A stretch of 64,000 nucleotides of DNA from Celoporthe dispersa (GCA_016584495.1 WAID01000013.1:1054001-1118000), one strand, 5' to 3'. Shown: positions 23,671-35,901, counted from the first letter of the stretch. Made by a program: numbers and translations. Notes: generated by a model not told the origin, from the sequence alone.

Positions 23671-25633
23671 TCACTCCTCCTGTTCCTCTCTCGCCAGCTC
23701 GACAACATCAACCCACCGCCCCGGCTTCTCCCTCCACTCGCCACCCACCCTCTCCGCCTCCACCCCAAACTCCACGAGCCTCTTCTCATCCGCCCACTCG
23801 CCGGTCGCCATCAATCCCACAGGGACCTTGCCCACCGTCTCCTTGCCGGCCACCTTCAGCCCTCCCTTCTCCCCCCCTGCCATCGCCCGGGCTCACGTAC
23901 CCAGCAGGAACACTGATGCTGGGCAGGCCGCAAAAGTTAGCCAGCCAGACATACCGCATGCTCTCGATGGTCTTGTCGCCGTCGGTCAGGCCGTAGCGGA
24001 GCTCGCCCTTGGTGTCGTGGATGCGCCAGCCTGCGCAGGCGGTCGTGGGGGTGACGAGGAGCATGCCTGGGTGCTGGGACCAGAGGTGGGACAGGTGCAT
24101 CATCAGGCAGCGGCGGAGCTTCTGGGCGAGGAGGTAGTCGGTTGCAGGGGTTGTCCTGCCTAGCGCTAGGAGGATGCTTTTGTGACGAGGAAGGTGGGGT
24201 CAGCATGCGTTCGTGCCTGCCTCCTTGCTTTCCTGCCTTTTTCTTCCCTTCTCGAGATGGAAGGAACAAAGGACGCGCTCGACTGGCTGGTTGGGTGGGC
24301 TAGCTTGGCTTACCGGTTTCCCCCATGTGAGGTTATCATATTTGGGCAGCAATGTCGACGCATCCGTCAGCACCGTCATGGCATGTGCGATCTGGCCCTC
24401 CTTCAGGAACGGGATCTCAACGTCCACGACCTTGTAACCGCGCTCCGCCACGAGCTTGTCGACCATCTCCCGGCACAGCTCCCGCACCGCCGGCGCGCAG
24501 TCGTCAAACCAGGCCCAGCACACCCCGAGCACCTTGGACCGATCCGAGCGGTCCACCTCGAGAAGCCTCGCGGCGGACGGAAGCCTCGGCACGCTGGGGA
24601 ACGCAAACGGTGAGGCCGGGTGCGGCTGGGCGATGACCTCGAAGACGGTAGCCAGGGACTCCACATCACAGGCCATGGGCCCCAGCACGGCACAGGTGTT
24701 GCTGTGGTTCTCGCTCGGCCAGAAGGAGACACGGTTGTGCGTGGGCTTCAGGCCAAAGATGTTGCAGTAGCTCGAGGGGATCCTGATGCTGCCGCCTCCG
24801 TCGGAGCCCAGACCGATAGGGACCAGGCCGAGTCCTACGGCCCCGCCTGTTCCCGAGGACGAGCCTCCTGTGTAGTAGTCCTCGTTGAAAGGGTTTCGGG
24901 GCGTGCCCAAGTTCGGCTGGTTGCCCGTGGTGTCCATGCCGAACTCGTGCATGCTCGTCTTGCCCACGATGACGACGCCTGCCTCCTGGAGTTTCTTGAC
25001 GCACCACGAGGTGATGCTGTCGCTGGGGGGTCGGGGCTCTGCCGTGTAGTCGTTCACTGACCCGAGACAGCTCTTGTAGCCGTCCAGGTCGTACTCGTCC
25101 TTGATGGCGCAGGGCACGCCGTCCAGTGGGCCGAGGGAGCGGCTCTCGCGGTACCGCTGGGTCGAGGCCTCAGCGGCCTGGAGCACGAGGTTGGCCTTGC
25201 TCTCGAAGAAGTATAGGTAGTGGGGGCCCTTGGGCTCGATGTCCCGCCTGATGAGGGGCAGGATGGCCTTGGCGACGTCGGTGGGGGTGAGGTCTCCGGT
25301 GAGATAGAGGTTGCGGTAGGTTGAGGCTGAGTAGTAGGTGGTGAGAGACAGAGGTTGGGAGGGTGTGGCTGAGAGTGGCACTTTTGTTGTTGTCGCTGCC
25401 GTCGTCGTCGTCGCTCCATTGCTGTTGCCGTGGAGATGTGATGATGTTGTGCCGTTGCTGCTGTTGTTGTTGCGATCGTGACTACTGCCAGGACTGAGAG
25501 ACCCATGGTCTACAGGGACCACGGTCGGGTCATGTAGCGGTTCATAGTCCTCGAGCTCGGCCCGCAGCCTGCGCAGAGACGAGAAGCCGGCGTTGGCCCA
25601 GATCACCTCCCGGACCGGGCGGAGCAGCTCCAT
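23671..25633 (-). CDS. Amidase-signature hydrolase (two probable 1-nt frame breaks)
   Basis: This amidase-signature enzyme would hydrolyse a carboxamide. Exon 1 is 25633-24314, the intron 24313-24178 or 24177 (GTAAGC...AAAAG), and exon 2 from 24176 to 23671. The catalytic features are visible: Lys in GVPCAIKDEYDLDG, the Gly/Ser stretch YYTGGSSSGTGGAVG with the cis-Ser, and the nucleophile region GLGSDGGGSIRIPSSYCNIFGLKPT. A downstream family block is TPATDYLLAQKLRR. Frame breaks fit one extra G at the G5 run opposite 24320-24324 (next to the donor) and one extra G at the G7 run opposite 23871-23877. With both undone the product is 607 residues. The first ~70 residues precede the amidase fold. 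The frame stays open upstream of 25633, encoding a hydrophobic stretch (RGWLLVLAVYVMELL), so an additional 5' exon giving a membrane anchor is possible. The physiological substrate is unknown. Confidence 0.82.
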
Positions 25634-26715
25634 CACGTAGACGGCGAGGACCAGCAGCCATCCTCGTATTGCCGGGTTGTTCTGGTGCTCTGGCTTGTAA
25701 GGGCGGTCTGGCCTGGTGGGATTGTCAGCATGAACGTATATACATGTGACCAGTCATGACGAATGGTTTCTTTGAAGGGAGAAAGATAGAGTTTGTTTTT
25801 TTTTAAAGAAAAAAGAAATCACTTGCCCTTTCAAGGGTTGTGGATAGCCCCAGAATGGGCGACTGGTGTCTAACGACATGACTTCTATCCCTGTATCACT
25901 GGCTTGTAGCCGTTGTAATGCGCATGAGACGAGGAGCCGTTGAGCCCGTCTGTTCTCCCGCTGCTGACCTGTCTCGGCCACTACCAGTGATGGTGAGGTG
26001 GGCGAATGAGTGAGAACCAAGAGAGAGGTCGAGGACAAATGAATTGTGGCTGAACAGTCCAGCAGCCCGCAGCCTCCGGTGTTTCTCCAGGCCCGCGGAA
26101 GACTTATAGGCTAGGGAAGAGAAAGAACCCGTGATAATGCGAGGCTCGGGTGGCTAGCGGATCCCGAACAAAGGACTGTGTGTTGTGGAGGTGGGAATAG
26201 CGTCAGTCCTCGGCCGTGTGTAGTGAGAGAGGTGTGTGTGTGTGTGTGTAGGTGGTCTCCAAAAAGTATCCTTCTCCCAGATGAGCCAACCAGTACAAAT
26301 GTGTAGACCGAAGGTGCCGAAAACGCATAAACAGCAAAAGCCCTATGCCCTCTTTTATGTAGCGTTAGCTAAGCCTCAGCTCGCTCAAGGTCCTTTGCTG
26401 TCCTCGTCGTCGGATCTTTTCTGGAATGTTCGGGTTTGATGTCGGTATTGTACGTAGGGAAAATTGGGGTGGTGAAATGGGTGGGTGGTTGGTTGGTTGG
26501 TGAGCAGCCCGGGTCCCCCTCCCCAAGTACTCGATGTTTCGACCGATATTTTTCAAGGGCGCAGCAGAGGAAAGAAATGGGTCCCCCGTTGACTGCAGCT
26601 CCAAATACGAACGAGAGACAGATTCCTATCAAGAAAGCACAATGTCACACTGCTCAAACAAGTAAGCATGTGCAGTAGGTATTAAAAGAGAGTACCGCGG
26701 CTCGGGTCCTTCAAT

Positions 26716-26749
<34 letters not shown>

Positions 26750-27555
26750 CTAAGGCTTCATAATCGGAGGAATAAGATCAAGCAGAGAAGCACTATGTAA
26801 GCGAGTACAACCCACATAGTCCTCCACTTCTTTCCTCCCCTCCCCCCTCCCTTGGAACAAAAAAGAGAGATCTCCCAAGGGCCCGTGATGCGCCCTGCGG
26901 TAAGGGATGTATGTCGTCGGGAGGCCATAGGACATGCATTTATTTAAGTGGGCCCTGTCCCTACATGTGCATTCGGTATTTTGCTGTACGTAGTACAGAC
27001 TAATACACAGGCTTACGATGTAGGCCTGGCAAAGATTGCTCCGGAACGCTCGGCAAGTGGCCCACGGGCTTGCTATCTTGGTGATCAAATACTACAATAT
27101 GGTATGATCTGCACCAGGCGTCAAAAACCCGCGGAGGTCCGCTCCGCGTGTACTGGGTAATACTGGGCGGAATCCGCGGATAGGGAAGCATTCTTCTACC
27201 TTGGCCTGCAACGGGGATTAACGTGAGCACTGTGCAGACTGCTGTGCACTCCCTCTTACATATCCTTACATGAATACCGTATTATAGCAGTATGTATGAT
27301 ACTTATTAAAGTATGAGGTGCTGTTGGCATCAGATAGAGAGGAAAATGAGGGGGTTCTCGCCAATTTCAGGCTATCGTAGGTCCGCTTTTAAGTCCGAAA
27401 GGAAGGCGGAGTGGCTGCTTGGAGTGCAGTGCTTAGGCCAATTTCAACTTCATCCAGCTCCCCGTCGCGGACAACACGGCCAAAACACTCCCGACTTGAT
27501 ATATCGGCCTCCGTAGTACATCCACTACAGATCCTGCACAAAGATAGCAGAGGTG
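25634..27555. other. Intergenic region, possible 5' exon of the amidase, otherwise nothing recognised
   Basis: About 25634-26040 may hold a missing 5' exon of the amidase: the minus frame from an ATG at 26038 is open but its donor phase does not fit cleanly. The rest has a TG repeat near 26231-26249 and a 27-nt A run at 26720-26746. Between 26760 and 27500 the sequence is AT-richer and shows no gene. It ends in the promoter of the Zn2Cys6 regulator. Confidence 0.45.
26720..26746. repeat. (A)27 homopolymer
   Basis: Twenty-seven consecutive A on the plus strand in non-coding DNA. It could be a retroposed poly(A) tail or a simple repeat. I saw no flanking target-site duplication. Confidence 0.9.
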
Positions 27556-29467
27556 ATGGAGCATAGAAGACCCGTCCAGTCATCATCATCATCATCATCA
27601 CGGCCTCGAGAGTCCGGAGAGGTGCCGCGCGCTGGCAGGGCTAAATCGAGGGTCAAGTCAGGATGCCGGACCTGTAAGTAAGTAAGTGCTCCGGCCTCGT
27701 CCTCTTTTTCTCCTGTACATTTATCCCTTTGCGTAATGCTCATTCTGTTGCTTCCCTTTAAGGATCCGAAGGGTCAAGTGTGACGAAGGCCGACCATCAT
27801 GCACTCGCTGCGTCTCGACCGGCCGTGTATGTGATGGCTACGGAGTCTGGGGAGGCGGGGGCAAGGCGCACACAAGCAGCAGCCCCCGTCCCCCAGACCA
27901 TATATCCTTCCGTTCCGGCGGCCCTGTCGCCAAGCCAAGTCTCGTACCGGCTTATCCCAGGCCCACGACCCAAGACGAGCAGTGCTCCCTGGAATGGTTC
28001 CGTTCCCGCACCGCCGTCAAGATCGGAGGGCCCTTTGTCTCGCCCTTCTGGAGCACCCTGGTCCTACAGGCCGGCCTGCAGGAACCGTGTGTCTTCAACG
28101 CCATGCTGGCCTTGAGCGCAGCACACAGGCGGGTCTGCATCGGGAGCTACGAGGTCGGGTCCGAGGTGGCGCCCGACTCTCTGGAGCAGTTCACCCTGCG
28201 CCAGTATAGCAAGGCCATCGGGCATCTCCTCGAGCGACATGGTGTTCCCCACGGAAGAGCATCGATCCGCGTGGCGCTTGTCACTTGTCTGCTGTTTGTC
28301 TGCCTGGAGTTGCTGCGCGGCCGGTACCACGCTGGCAATATTCACCTGCAAAACGGAGTCAAGATCCTCGCCCTGCTGAACGAGGACCTGGAACAGCAGC
28401 ACAGAGCAGCCGAGGATGTTGACAACCACACACTCGCAAGCCGAGACCATGCTGATGACTGGATCACGGATGCGTTTACGCGCATGAGGCTGCCTGCGGT
28501 GCACTGTGGTCAAGAGGATTGGCTTCCTCCAGATAAACAACGCTCACGCCACGACGGCGACGACAACAGCGTCCCGACCACGTTCAAGTCAATGGCCCAG
28601 GCAAGACACTCGCTGGAAGGCCTCTTTGTCGGTGTCTTGCACCTTCGACGGCAAGCTAATCGTGGGACCGCCGTTGGCAACAACTCCTGTGCGACCTCAG
28701 TCTCGGGAGCACAAACTCCGGTCGATATGCAGCGCCGTCTCCAAGCAGGCCTGGCAACATGGCTGGCCGCGTACGAGGCATCCGCCGTGAAGCTGGCGAC
28801 CCAGATGACCGCCGTCTCCAAGATCGGTTACGAGCTGCTCTTCCTCTACTACCTCATGGCGCGCATCATGGCCGAGACCAGCCTCAGAGCAGACGACGAG
28901 ATGGCTTTCGACTCGCAAGATGCGAGTTTCGAGAGCCTGGTCGCTCATGCGGACGGGGTCCTCGAAGCGATCCAGGCCGTTCACGCCACAGAGGATCCCA
29001 TCCACGGACTAGGCGCCAGATACTGTCTCTTCACTGCCGATGTTGGCTGGGCGCCGCCTCTCTACTACACGGCCATACACTGCCGCATCCACCGCGTGAG
29101 GCTCAGGGCTATCGAGCTCCTGCGTGCCCTGCCCAGCAGGGAAGGCGTTTGGGACTCGATGTTTGCAGCGCGTGTGGCGCAAGAAGTTTTACAAGTAGAG
29201 CAGGAAGAGGAAGAAGAACAAGGGGCCTCTGGCCGGGACATCTTGTCAAGAGATGTTCATGTGTTGGGAGCCCAGCCTCTTCCTGAGCCGGACCTTCCCA
29301 TCAGGCTGCCAGCATCCCGAAGAGTCTTTGATGTCCATGTCGTCCTGCCGGAGAGTATGGATATGAAGGTGACTTTGACCTGTAAACGAAGGGGAGAGGG
29401 CGGCAGCTGTCAACACATGACCAGAGAGATCTATCTCGACAGTCCTCGCGGCACGACAAGGGGCTAG
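27556..29467 (+). CDS. Zn(II)2Cys6 fungal-type transcription factor
   Basis: Exon 1 is 27556-27677 and exon 2 27763-29467. The 85-bp intron begins inside a GTAAGTAAGT repeat and ends TTTAAG, splitting the zinc cluster exactly as in many fungal regulators. The spliced protein has 608 residues. The binuclear cluster is complete: C-x2-C-x6-C-x6-C-x2-C-x6-C, reading SGCRTCKIRRVKCDEGRPSC and TRCVSTGRVC (residues about 36-63). An N-terminal Ser run is encoded by TCA repeats. The C-terminal region begins FNAMLALSAAHRR, the usual start of the fungal regulator middle homology region, and is mostly helical. A Glu-rich stretch lies near the end. It should bind DNA in the nucleus. The next gene, a short-chain dehydrogenase 102 bp away and convergent, is a plausible but unproven target. 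Confidence 0.9.
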
Positions 29468-29569
29468 CTGCAGAGAGGAGTTGAAACTTGATGAGATGAG
29501 ACGGCCCTATTCACCCGCAATCTACTCTGAGGCAACCACATTCATGATGCAGAGAGCACCCAAGCCTCC

Positions 29570-30590
29570 TCAAAGCTGCTGGCCTTCCAGCTCCTTCTCG
29601 GTCCAGTTCCAGACATCCCTCGCCAGCTCAGCATCAAGCATGAGCCCCACCGGCTCATACCTCCCAACGGGCTCATAATGCCGCCCGCTGACAATGCCCT
29701 CCGCAGGCGCCGTCGCCGCCCACAGCTGGTTCTTGACGCCCTCCTCCACGGGCCTCCACAGCTTAGGCGCGACCTCGGTCTGCACCCACCGCATCTGCTC
29801 GTCCGCCGGCTCGCGCTTGAACAGCTGCGTCTCGACCTCGCCCGGGTCGACCGAGACGAAGACGAGGCCTGGGTACTGCTGCGCGAGCCCCTGTGTGTAC
29901 AGCAGGTTCGCCGTCTTGCTCTGCAGGTAGCGAGGGACGGGCTTGACGCCCTCGAGGGACTTGAGCGTGTCGAACTGGATCTTCTCGGGGCCGACGTGCT
30001 TGAAGGCCGAGGAGGCGAGGATCACGACGCGGGTCCCTGGGTGGGAGGCGGCGGTCTCTAGGAGTCTGGGGGTTAGGAGGCGGAGGAGGAGGGAGTGGCC
30101 TATGTGGTTGGTGCCCATGTGGATCTCGTAGCCCTCTGCCGTCAACGCAGGCGCGGCGCCCATTACTTTGGGCCAGAAAGAATATCAGCAAGCTGGAGCG
30201 GTGGGTAGGGGGTGGGAGGGGTGCAGGATCCCTGGGCGGCTCTGAGGAAAAGGGGGCTCTCTCACGTCCTGCGTTCAGCATCAAGACATCCAGCCTGGAC
30301 GACCCGGCGAGCACAGTCCTGACGGCTTTCTTGATAGAGTCGAAGGAGGCCAGGTCGAGCTGCACAAAGGTGACAGCTGCGCCCGGCACCTGGCGCACCA
30401 CATCATCGGCCGCCTCCTGGCCCTTCTCGGCATTGCGGGCGGTCATCCAGATCATGGCTGGTTTGTGCCTGGCCAGCTCCAGCGCGGCCTGCTTCCCCAG
30501 CCCGCAGTTGGTGCCGGTGATGAGGATGACCTTGCCTTCCAGAGAAGGGATGTCGGTGGCGGGGTTGAAGGTTACACCTGGGGCAGCCAT
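29570..30590 (-). CDS. Short-chain dehydrogenase/reductase, retinol-dehydrogenase-like
   Basis: Exon 1 is 30590-30266, the intron 30265-30166 (GTGAGA...AAAG), and exon 2 30165-29570, giving 306 residues. The classical Rossmann NAD(P) motif TGTNCGLGKQAALEL (TGxxxGxG) lies near residue 20, with NAG at the end of exon 1. The catalytic set appears as ILASSAF (Ser) and YLQSKTANLL (Tyr-x3-Lys). TARN after the second strand suggests NADP preference. The substrate cannot be inferred. The layout resembles light-dependent protochlorophyllide/retinol-type SDRs of fungi. It is tail to tail with the Zn2Cys6 regulator. A pyrimidine-rich leader lies just upstream of the ATG. Confidence 0.9.
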
Positions 30591-32373
30591 TTTGTTGGGA
30601 TCAGAAGAAGGGAAAAACACGATGTGTGAGAGGGACTGTTGATGGGATGATTTGGGCCGCGATGGACCTGAGAAGAAGAGGGGGAGGAATTTCACCCCCT
30701 ATTTATACCCGAAGTGTGTCCTCAGCACTGCCATGACGCTCGACAGAAAGGAACCCAAAAGGCTGCTCTCCAAGAAACCTATCCATGTCCTCAACGTGGA
30801 CTGAGAGTATCTTGTCCCGACGATCCCATGATGTGAGAGTGCTGGAAGTGGGCCTCGAGTCGTTCGACAGGGCTTGATAGCCAATGGTTTCCGAGCGAGC
30901 CAATGAGAGCTCGCGTCTGTTCCCACGGCAGGAGAGGAGGAGGAAGGCCGACCAGGTGTCGAGGAGCTCGGGCCTCTGGAGACTCTCTTCTCTCTTCAGC
31001 CCTGTGGATGCTTTTTTTTCCCTTCTTGGTCCGTAGAAATTGCTCGGGTTGAAGTAAATTTCAAGTTATATGTCATCTAGAGACGGCGCGAGTAGGCACC
31101 CCGATGACAGGTGCAGACGGCCTCGGACTTATCAAGGGGATTTAAGAAGGCGGCTCGGGAATTACTTCCAAGTAGATATTCTGCCTAGAGTATGAAGTTG
31201 TTGTGTTCCCTCCGAGAAGCTCGGGTTGCCTGCACGGAAGTGAGCACGGAGCACCGGAGTGACGTTATTGCTATTATGTATTAGTTCTTCTCTCTCGATT
31301 TTATTCTCGCCCTCGCTCCTGGCAGCATGCGTTAGAGGGTATATGGTTCCTTCGAGGACTTGTGCAACTTGGAACCTCTCTCTCTTTTTCTTCTTAAAAA
31401 AAAAAAACAAAAACCACCCAAAAACCAAAAAACCTACAAGTCTGGTAGCATAGGATTCGCACAGAAGACGTACGAATATGCTGCTACGAGTGGGTGTAAT
31501 ACTATCTAATGCCATGAAGACTAAGTATCTAGACCGAATGTTTTTTTTTTGGGGGGGGGAATCAATCCAGGGCATGCATTGTTTTGGGAGATTGTTCTGT
31601 AAAATCCTATATGACTAGAACACAGGATTGCTCCAGCACCTCAGAGTACTCTTTTGAAGATCAGTGGCACTTTCGAGAGTGCATTAGGTTTTCTAAGCTT
31701 ACATATGGAGGATGTTGGCCTGTTTTGGGGTGTGAACATTATTCTGCATCCATTGTGGGAGGGCTGAGGCTGCATGCTAAATTTACATGACTCCCAGTGT
31801 TGTGGTGGCCAGTGGAGTGGACCTCAGGACATGGAGTGTAGGTGGGTCCTGAGGACGTTCAGATATAAGAGCACAACCCCCCTTCATTTTTTTCTTCGCC
31901 TAGAAAAAAAAATACAAGACATCTTCTCTTCTTTCCTTAATTTGAGCCCTCTGGACAGGTCTGAGGCAGGCTTTTCACCCTGACCTTGTGCACGTGTGGC
32001 CTTCGTTTGTTGTCGTCTTTGTGACCGATTCAGCGCGCTTGGGTTGCACGAGCCCTTGCCCATTGCCTTGACGTTCGTCCTTTCGTGCGACGGCGCCCGA
32101 GGTTCTGGTTCAATACGCAGATAAGTTGATATATAATATTTATATTATTATTTCTTGTGATGGGCTGAGGTTATACATCAGCCTTATAAGCCTAGCTAGG
32201 CAACTGGCGTGCAGTCAGTTGTTATGTACCTTTGCATATGCGTAGCTCAGTCGGAGTGAGTGCGCCACTCAAGGTAGCCAGTGCATCTGGCTGAGGGCCG
32301 CAGGCGCTCGCCAGTCCTGGAGCCCCCTCGGGCCAGCCCCTCACATTTCTACTGATTGGATAACTTTAATTTT

Positions 32374-32564
32374 GGAATATATAAGCGCTGCTCGTCGATT
32401 GTTGGAGTGAAAGCTGTCTGTCTCGGGATTATTGTTTCGTGATCCGCTGGCTGTAACCTGCATATTGGAGGGGTTATAACACGCTGCTTATCGAATGTTG
32501 GTTTGAAAACTGGCTTTCTTTGGTCCGTTGTTGTGTGGTCCGTTGGTTGTGACCTGCATGTTGG
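32374..32564. repeat. Imperfect tandem duplication, two ~95-bp units
   Basis: Unit 1 (32374-32468) and unit 2 (32467-32564) share blocks such as GCTGCT, TGTTGG, TGAAA, TCCG-TGG-TGT and ACCTGCAT-TTGG in the same order. Many but not all mismatches are transitions. Confidence 0.75.
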
Positions 32565-32625
32565 TTGATGGTCATACCGAAAATCACACTAATTACGGCC
32601 GAACACCATTTACGGCACCCACTAC

Positions 32626-32644
32626 GGAGGGCTAGCGCCCACGG
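32626..32644. repeat. 19-bp border repeat, left copy
   Basis: The sequence GGAGGGCTAGCGCCCACGG occurs here and again at 48125-48143 in the same orientation. Weaker similarity (AAC-CTGTGAC and AGCAGCG blocks) continues for about 50 bp to the right in both copies. Confidence 0.85.
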
Positions 32645-32870
32645 GTAGTTCTGGCTAGGCTCGGCTGCAACGCTGTGACGGCTAGGTAGCAGCGAAGGAT
32701 CGTAGACCAGGCACGCCAAGTCGTCCCGAGGGTGTGAATGTAGCACAGCCTGATCCGACACAGGCTGATCTGATCAATACACAGCACACTTCCGCTGATG
32801 ATCGACCAATGTTCTTCCAGCCAAAGAATCCCAATGAAGTCTCCAAACCCGTCATTTTGGATGCGCAATC

Positions 32871-35800
32871 ATGGACGACGACACTGATTCCCAAGGCCTG
32901 TTGCAATCCGTGCTTGGTTTATTCGCTCGAAAACGACCGCAAAGGTCGGCAAAGCCGGCGTCACTGAGATCACGGAAACGCGAGGCCTGGCTACGTACGG
33001 ACGCATTTCTGCAGCGCGACGATCTTGGCGAAGCTGACCCAGAGAGCGTTGCAAGGACTCTGCGCGCATTTGAACATCTTGTTCAAGACGGCTCTGATCG
33101 AGAGATAGATTTCGTAGGTATTCTTAATATACAGTAAACTCCAGTCTTTCGGTCTGTTAGCCTCTCACTTCTCAGCTAATAACGACGGTTCGAGGAGCAG
33201 AGCTTCCAACAACCCGGACATGAGAGGTATCCGAAGCTTCGCCGCATGATCGAGAATCCGAACCACGATCCGCATGCCGACCCAGGCACTGTCATTCGCT
33301 TTAGTAAACGGAGACGAGAATGCGATGATGCCATTCAGGAACTTTCGCATTTGGAACAGGAGAGAAAGAAGCGTCGAGTTCTGCCTCGTGAGGAGCCAAC
33401 TCATGGGTCCAATCTCGAAGACCCCGATGCCGACTTCGCCGTGCTGATGAGGAGGCATTTGGTGTCCTTGGACAATGCGTTGCGAAAACAATGGGTTTGC
33501 GTTTGCCAGAAGTGCTCAGGGTTGAGCGTGAGACTGTCGCTGCCACAACACAAGAAGGACCTCGAGGCTGAGGCGAGTTTCGAAGTATTCTTCGGCGTGC
33601 GGTCTGTACCTGCAACTGCATTGCAAGAAGCTAAAATCACGGTCAAGTAAGTTCTCGAAGCTTTGTGTGATGGCTTCTATTCGCTAACACTGTCGGTGCA
33701 GAGACCTACACAACAGCACATTGAGGCGCTCATCTGAGCCTATAATTAGCAGCCCACCCGACTTTGCCCACATATGCCAAAGCATCACAGAGTCTCCCTC
33801 GGTCAGCGAAATTGCTTGCATTTCGCTCTCGAGAATGGGATATTCCAAAGGCTTCGCCCGCAACCAAAGACATTTGGTAGTGACCGAATATCTCGGACAG
33901 TATCCTTGTCGGCATTGTTCAATCGCCAGCAAGAATTACTTCGTGGTGAATCGGTACTGCCACTCAAGGGGAAGCGAGTCTTGGCTGTTACACTGGCTTC
34001 AGCACTCCTTCCCTTCTTGGAGACACCGTGGCTGCAGTTTTCCTTCAATCACTCAAAGATCCAGTTTTTTGAGCCACGGCAGGATGGAGAACTCCCCGAC
34101 ATCACGAAACCTTTCCTGGCTCTGGAGCACGTTCCAATCATCTCAGCCCGCAGTACAGACACCGGAGACAGCTCTGGCGCCTCGAAACATATGGTTCATC
34201 CCAACGCCAGTGTGCTGGCGCTAGGCATACTCTTGTGCGAGCTTCACTATTGCACACCTGTGGAGCTGATGGCAAAGGACCCGCATGTCGCCAGGAACGT
34301 CAATGATGATTTTTATACCTGCCTCGATAAGCTTCAGACTCTGGAAGACGACGCTGGCGTGGATTACTATCTCGCTACGAAGGCATGCCTTACTGGGGAG
34401 TACTATCCCCTTGGACAGCATGCTGACTTCGAGGATGTCAGCGTTCAGCGGCTCTTCTACCAAAACGTCGTCAAACGACTTGAGGCCGTGATATTCAAGG
34501 CATGGGGTATTCGATTAGAGAACTTGGGTTCATTCGATTCTCGACAGAATGAATCCTGCTGGGGCTCTATCGGTCGAGAAGTTGTCCGCCTCCATACAGG
34601 CAAGGTCGATTCCTCTAATGCAAACAATACAGCAAGGGCAAGTCCGCATCGTTCAAGGTCTGACACCGCGCCCGTGAGCTACGCATCCCTCCACTCAGAT
34701 AACGCGTTACGGATGTCGGCACAGCCTTCTTCGGGATCGCAAGCCCACAGACACCTCGCCGAGCCTTCAGAGAAGAGCTTGTACTTTTTTGATGCAAGCC
34801 ACCAGACGGGCCCTGAACAAGAGTGAGGTGTTTCCCATTGGCTATAAGACTTCGTCGTACTAATAACCTGCCAGGAATCCACTCTCGGAAAGTTGGATGG
34901 ACAATCTGCTGTCCTCGATCTATCCCTATGTTGACCCTGTTTCCGACCTTGCCGAACCGGTGCGAATAGCGATTTTGGACTCCGGACTCGACCCTGAAAA
35001 CCCATTCCTGATCGAGGACCAACAACTAGCCAACCCACGAATCAAGGACGCGCGAAGTTTTGTACATGGAATAGGACCGCACGACATTCGAGACGAGATC
35101 GGCCACGGCACTCATGCTCTTGGTCTCCTTCTCAAAGTTGCCCCATGCGCTGAGATCTATGTCGCCAGAATTGCGCGACGAGAAACTCTGGATCCCAATA
35201 CCTACGATGACATTGCAAAGGCGAGGCTGTCTCTATACCAGAACAGACTTTTTAGATTGAGCTAATTACCTGTGCAGGCTATCGATTACGCAGTTAAACA
35301 ATGGAAAGTGGACATTATATCAATGTCATTCGGGATTCGTGAATATCACGAGCTCATGAGCACAGCTATATCTAATGCACTGAACGAGCGGACGTTGTTG
35401 TTCGCGGCAGCATCGAATGATGGAGCAAATCTTGGCAGAGCTTTTCCAGCTCAATATCCCAGCGTCTTTTGTATACATTCAACCGATGGAAATGGCAACC
35501 CCTCCAATTTCAACCCTACAGCAAGCGAAACGGACGTCAACTTCAGTCTACTTGGGGAGCATGTCTCTTCTCACTGGCCGGCTGGCGTGAACGGACACGA
35601 TCAGACTGTCAACGTTATGTCAGGAACATCGGTCGCAACACCGATCGCCGCTGGCCTGGCCGCGTCGGTCCTGTCTTTTGTCCGGCAGCAGGATCAGCAC
35701 ATCGCTGTAGAAAGCGAAAGGCTGGGACCGTGGCTGAAAAGGGACAATTCTATGGACGCGGTCTTCAAGAGTATGGTCAGACGGAGGCGGGGGGTAGGCT

Positions 35801-35901
35801 ACGACTACATCACGCCTCATGTGCTCTTCGATAGCGGTTCGACAAGGGAGGATGTTTACGGGAGAATCAAGGATATCAAGAGGAACATGTACAAATACTA
35901 G
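32871..35901 (+). CDS. DUF7580-like domain protein fused to a C-terminal subtilisin-family (S8) protease; candidate gasdermin-activating protease
   Basis: Five exons are read: 32871-33113, 33195-33646, 33702-34822, 34875-35220 and 35278-35901. Branch sites (GCTAATAAC, ACTAATAACC, GCTAATTACC) precede several acceptors. Intron 4 starts with GC rather than GT. The N-terminal ~230 residues are charged and helical. The middle (about 240-540) matches the fungal DUF7580 pattern seen in HET/NLR-associated proteins: KRVLAVTLASALLPFLETPW, LALGILLCELHY and YYLATKACLTG. The C-terminal protease has a complete triad: IAILDSGLD (Asp ~641), GHGTHALGLL (His ~685) and MSGTSVATPIAAGLAA (Ser ~839), plus the oxyanion Asn in AAASNDG. 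There is no signal peptide, so it is cytosolic. One base is missing at the A3 run 33809-33811; with it the protein is 928 residues. It lies tail to tail with the gasdermin-like gene, 90 bp apart, which suggests the gasdermin is its substrate. Confidence 0.85.

Larger units (their letters stand above)
30591..32870. other. Gene-free stretch at the left border of the cell-death island
   Basis: From about 30950 the sequence becomes AT-richer, with A/T runs (31400-31440, 31540-31560, 31900) and a TA-rich segment near 32125-32155. It contains a tandem repeat (32374-32564) and a copy of the 19-bp border sequence (32626-32644). No coding frame is supported. Decayed mobile-element DNA is likely but not proven. 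Confidence 0.5.

Noticed and set aside
32230..32330. tRNA-like segment with an A-box-like TAGCTCAGTCGG
   Set aside because: No matching T-arm/B-box and no cloverleaf pairing could be traced.
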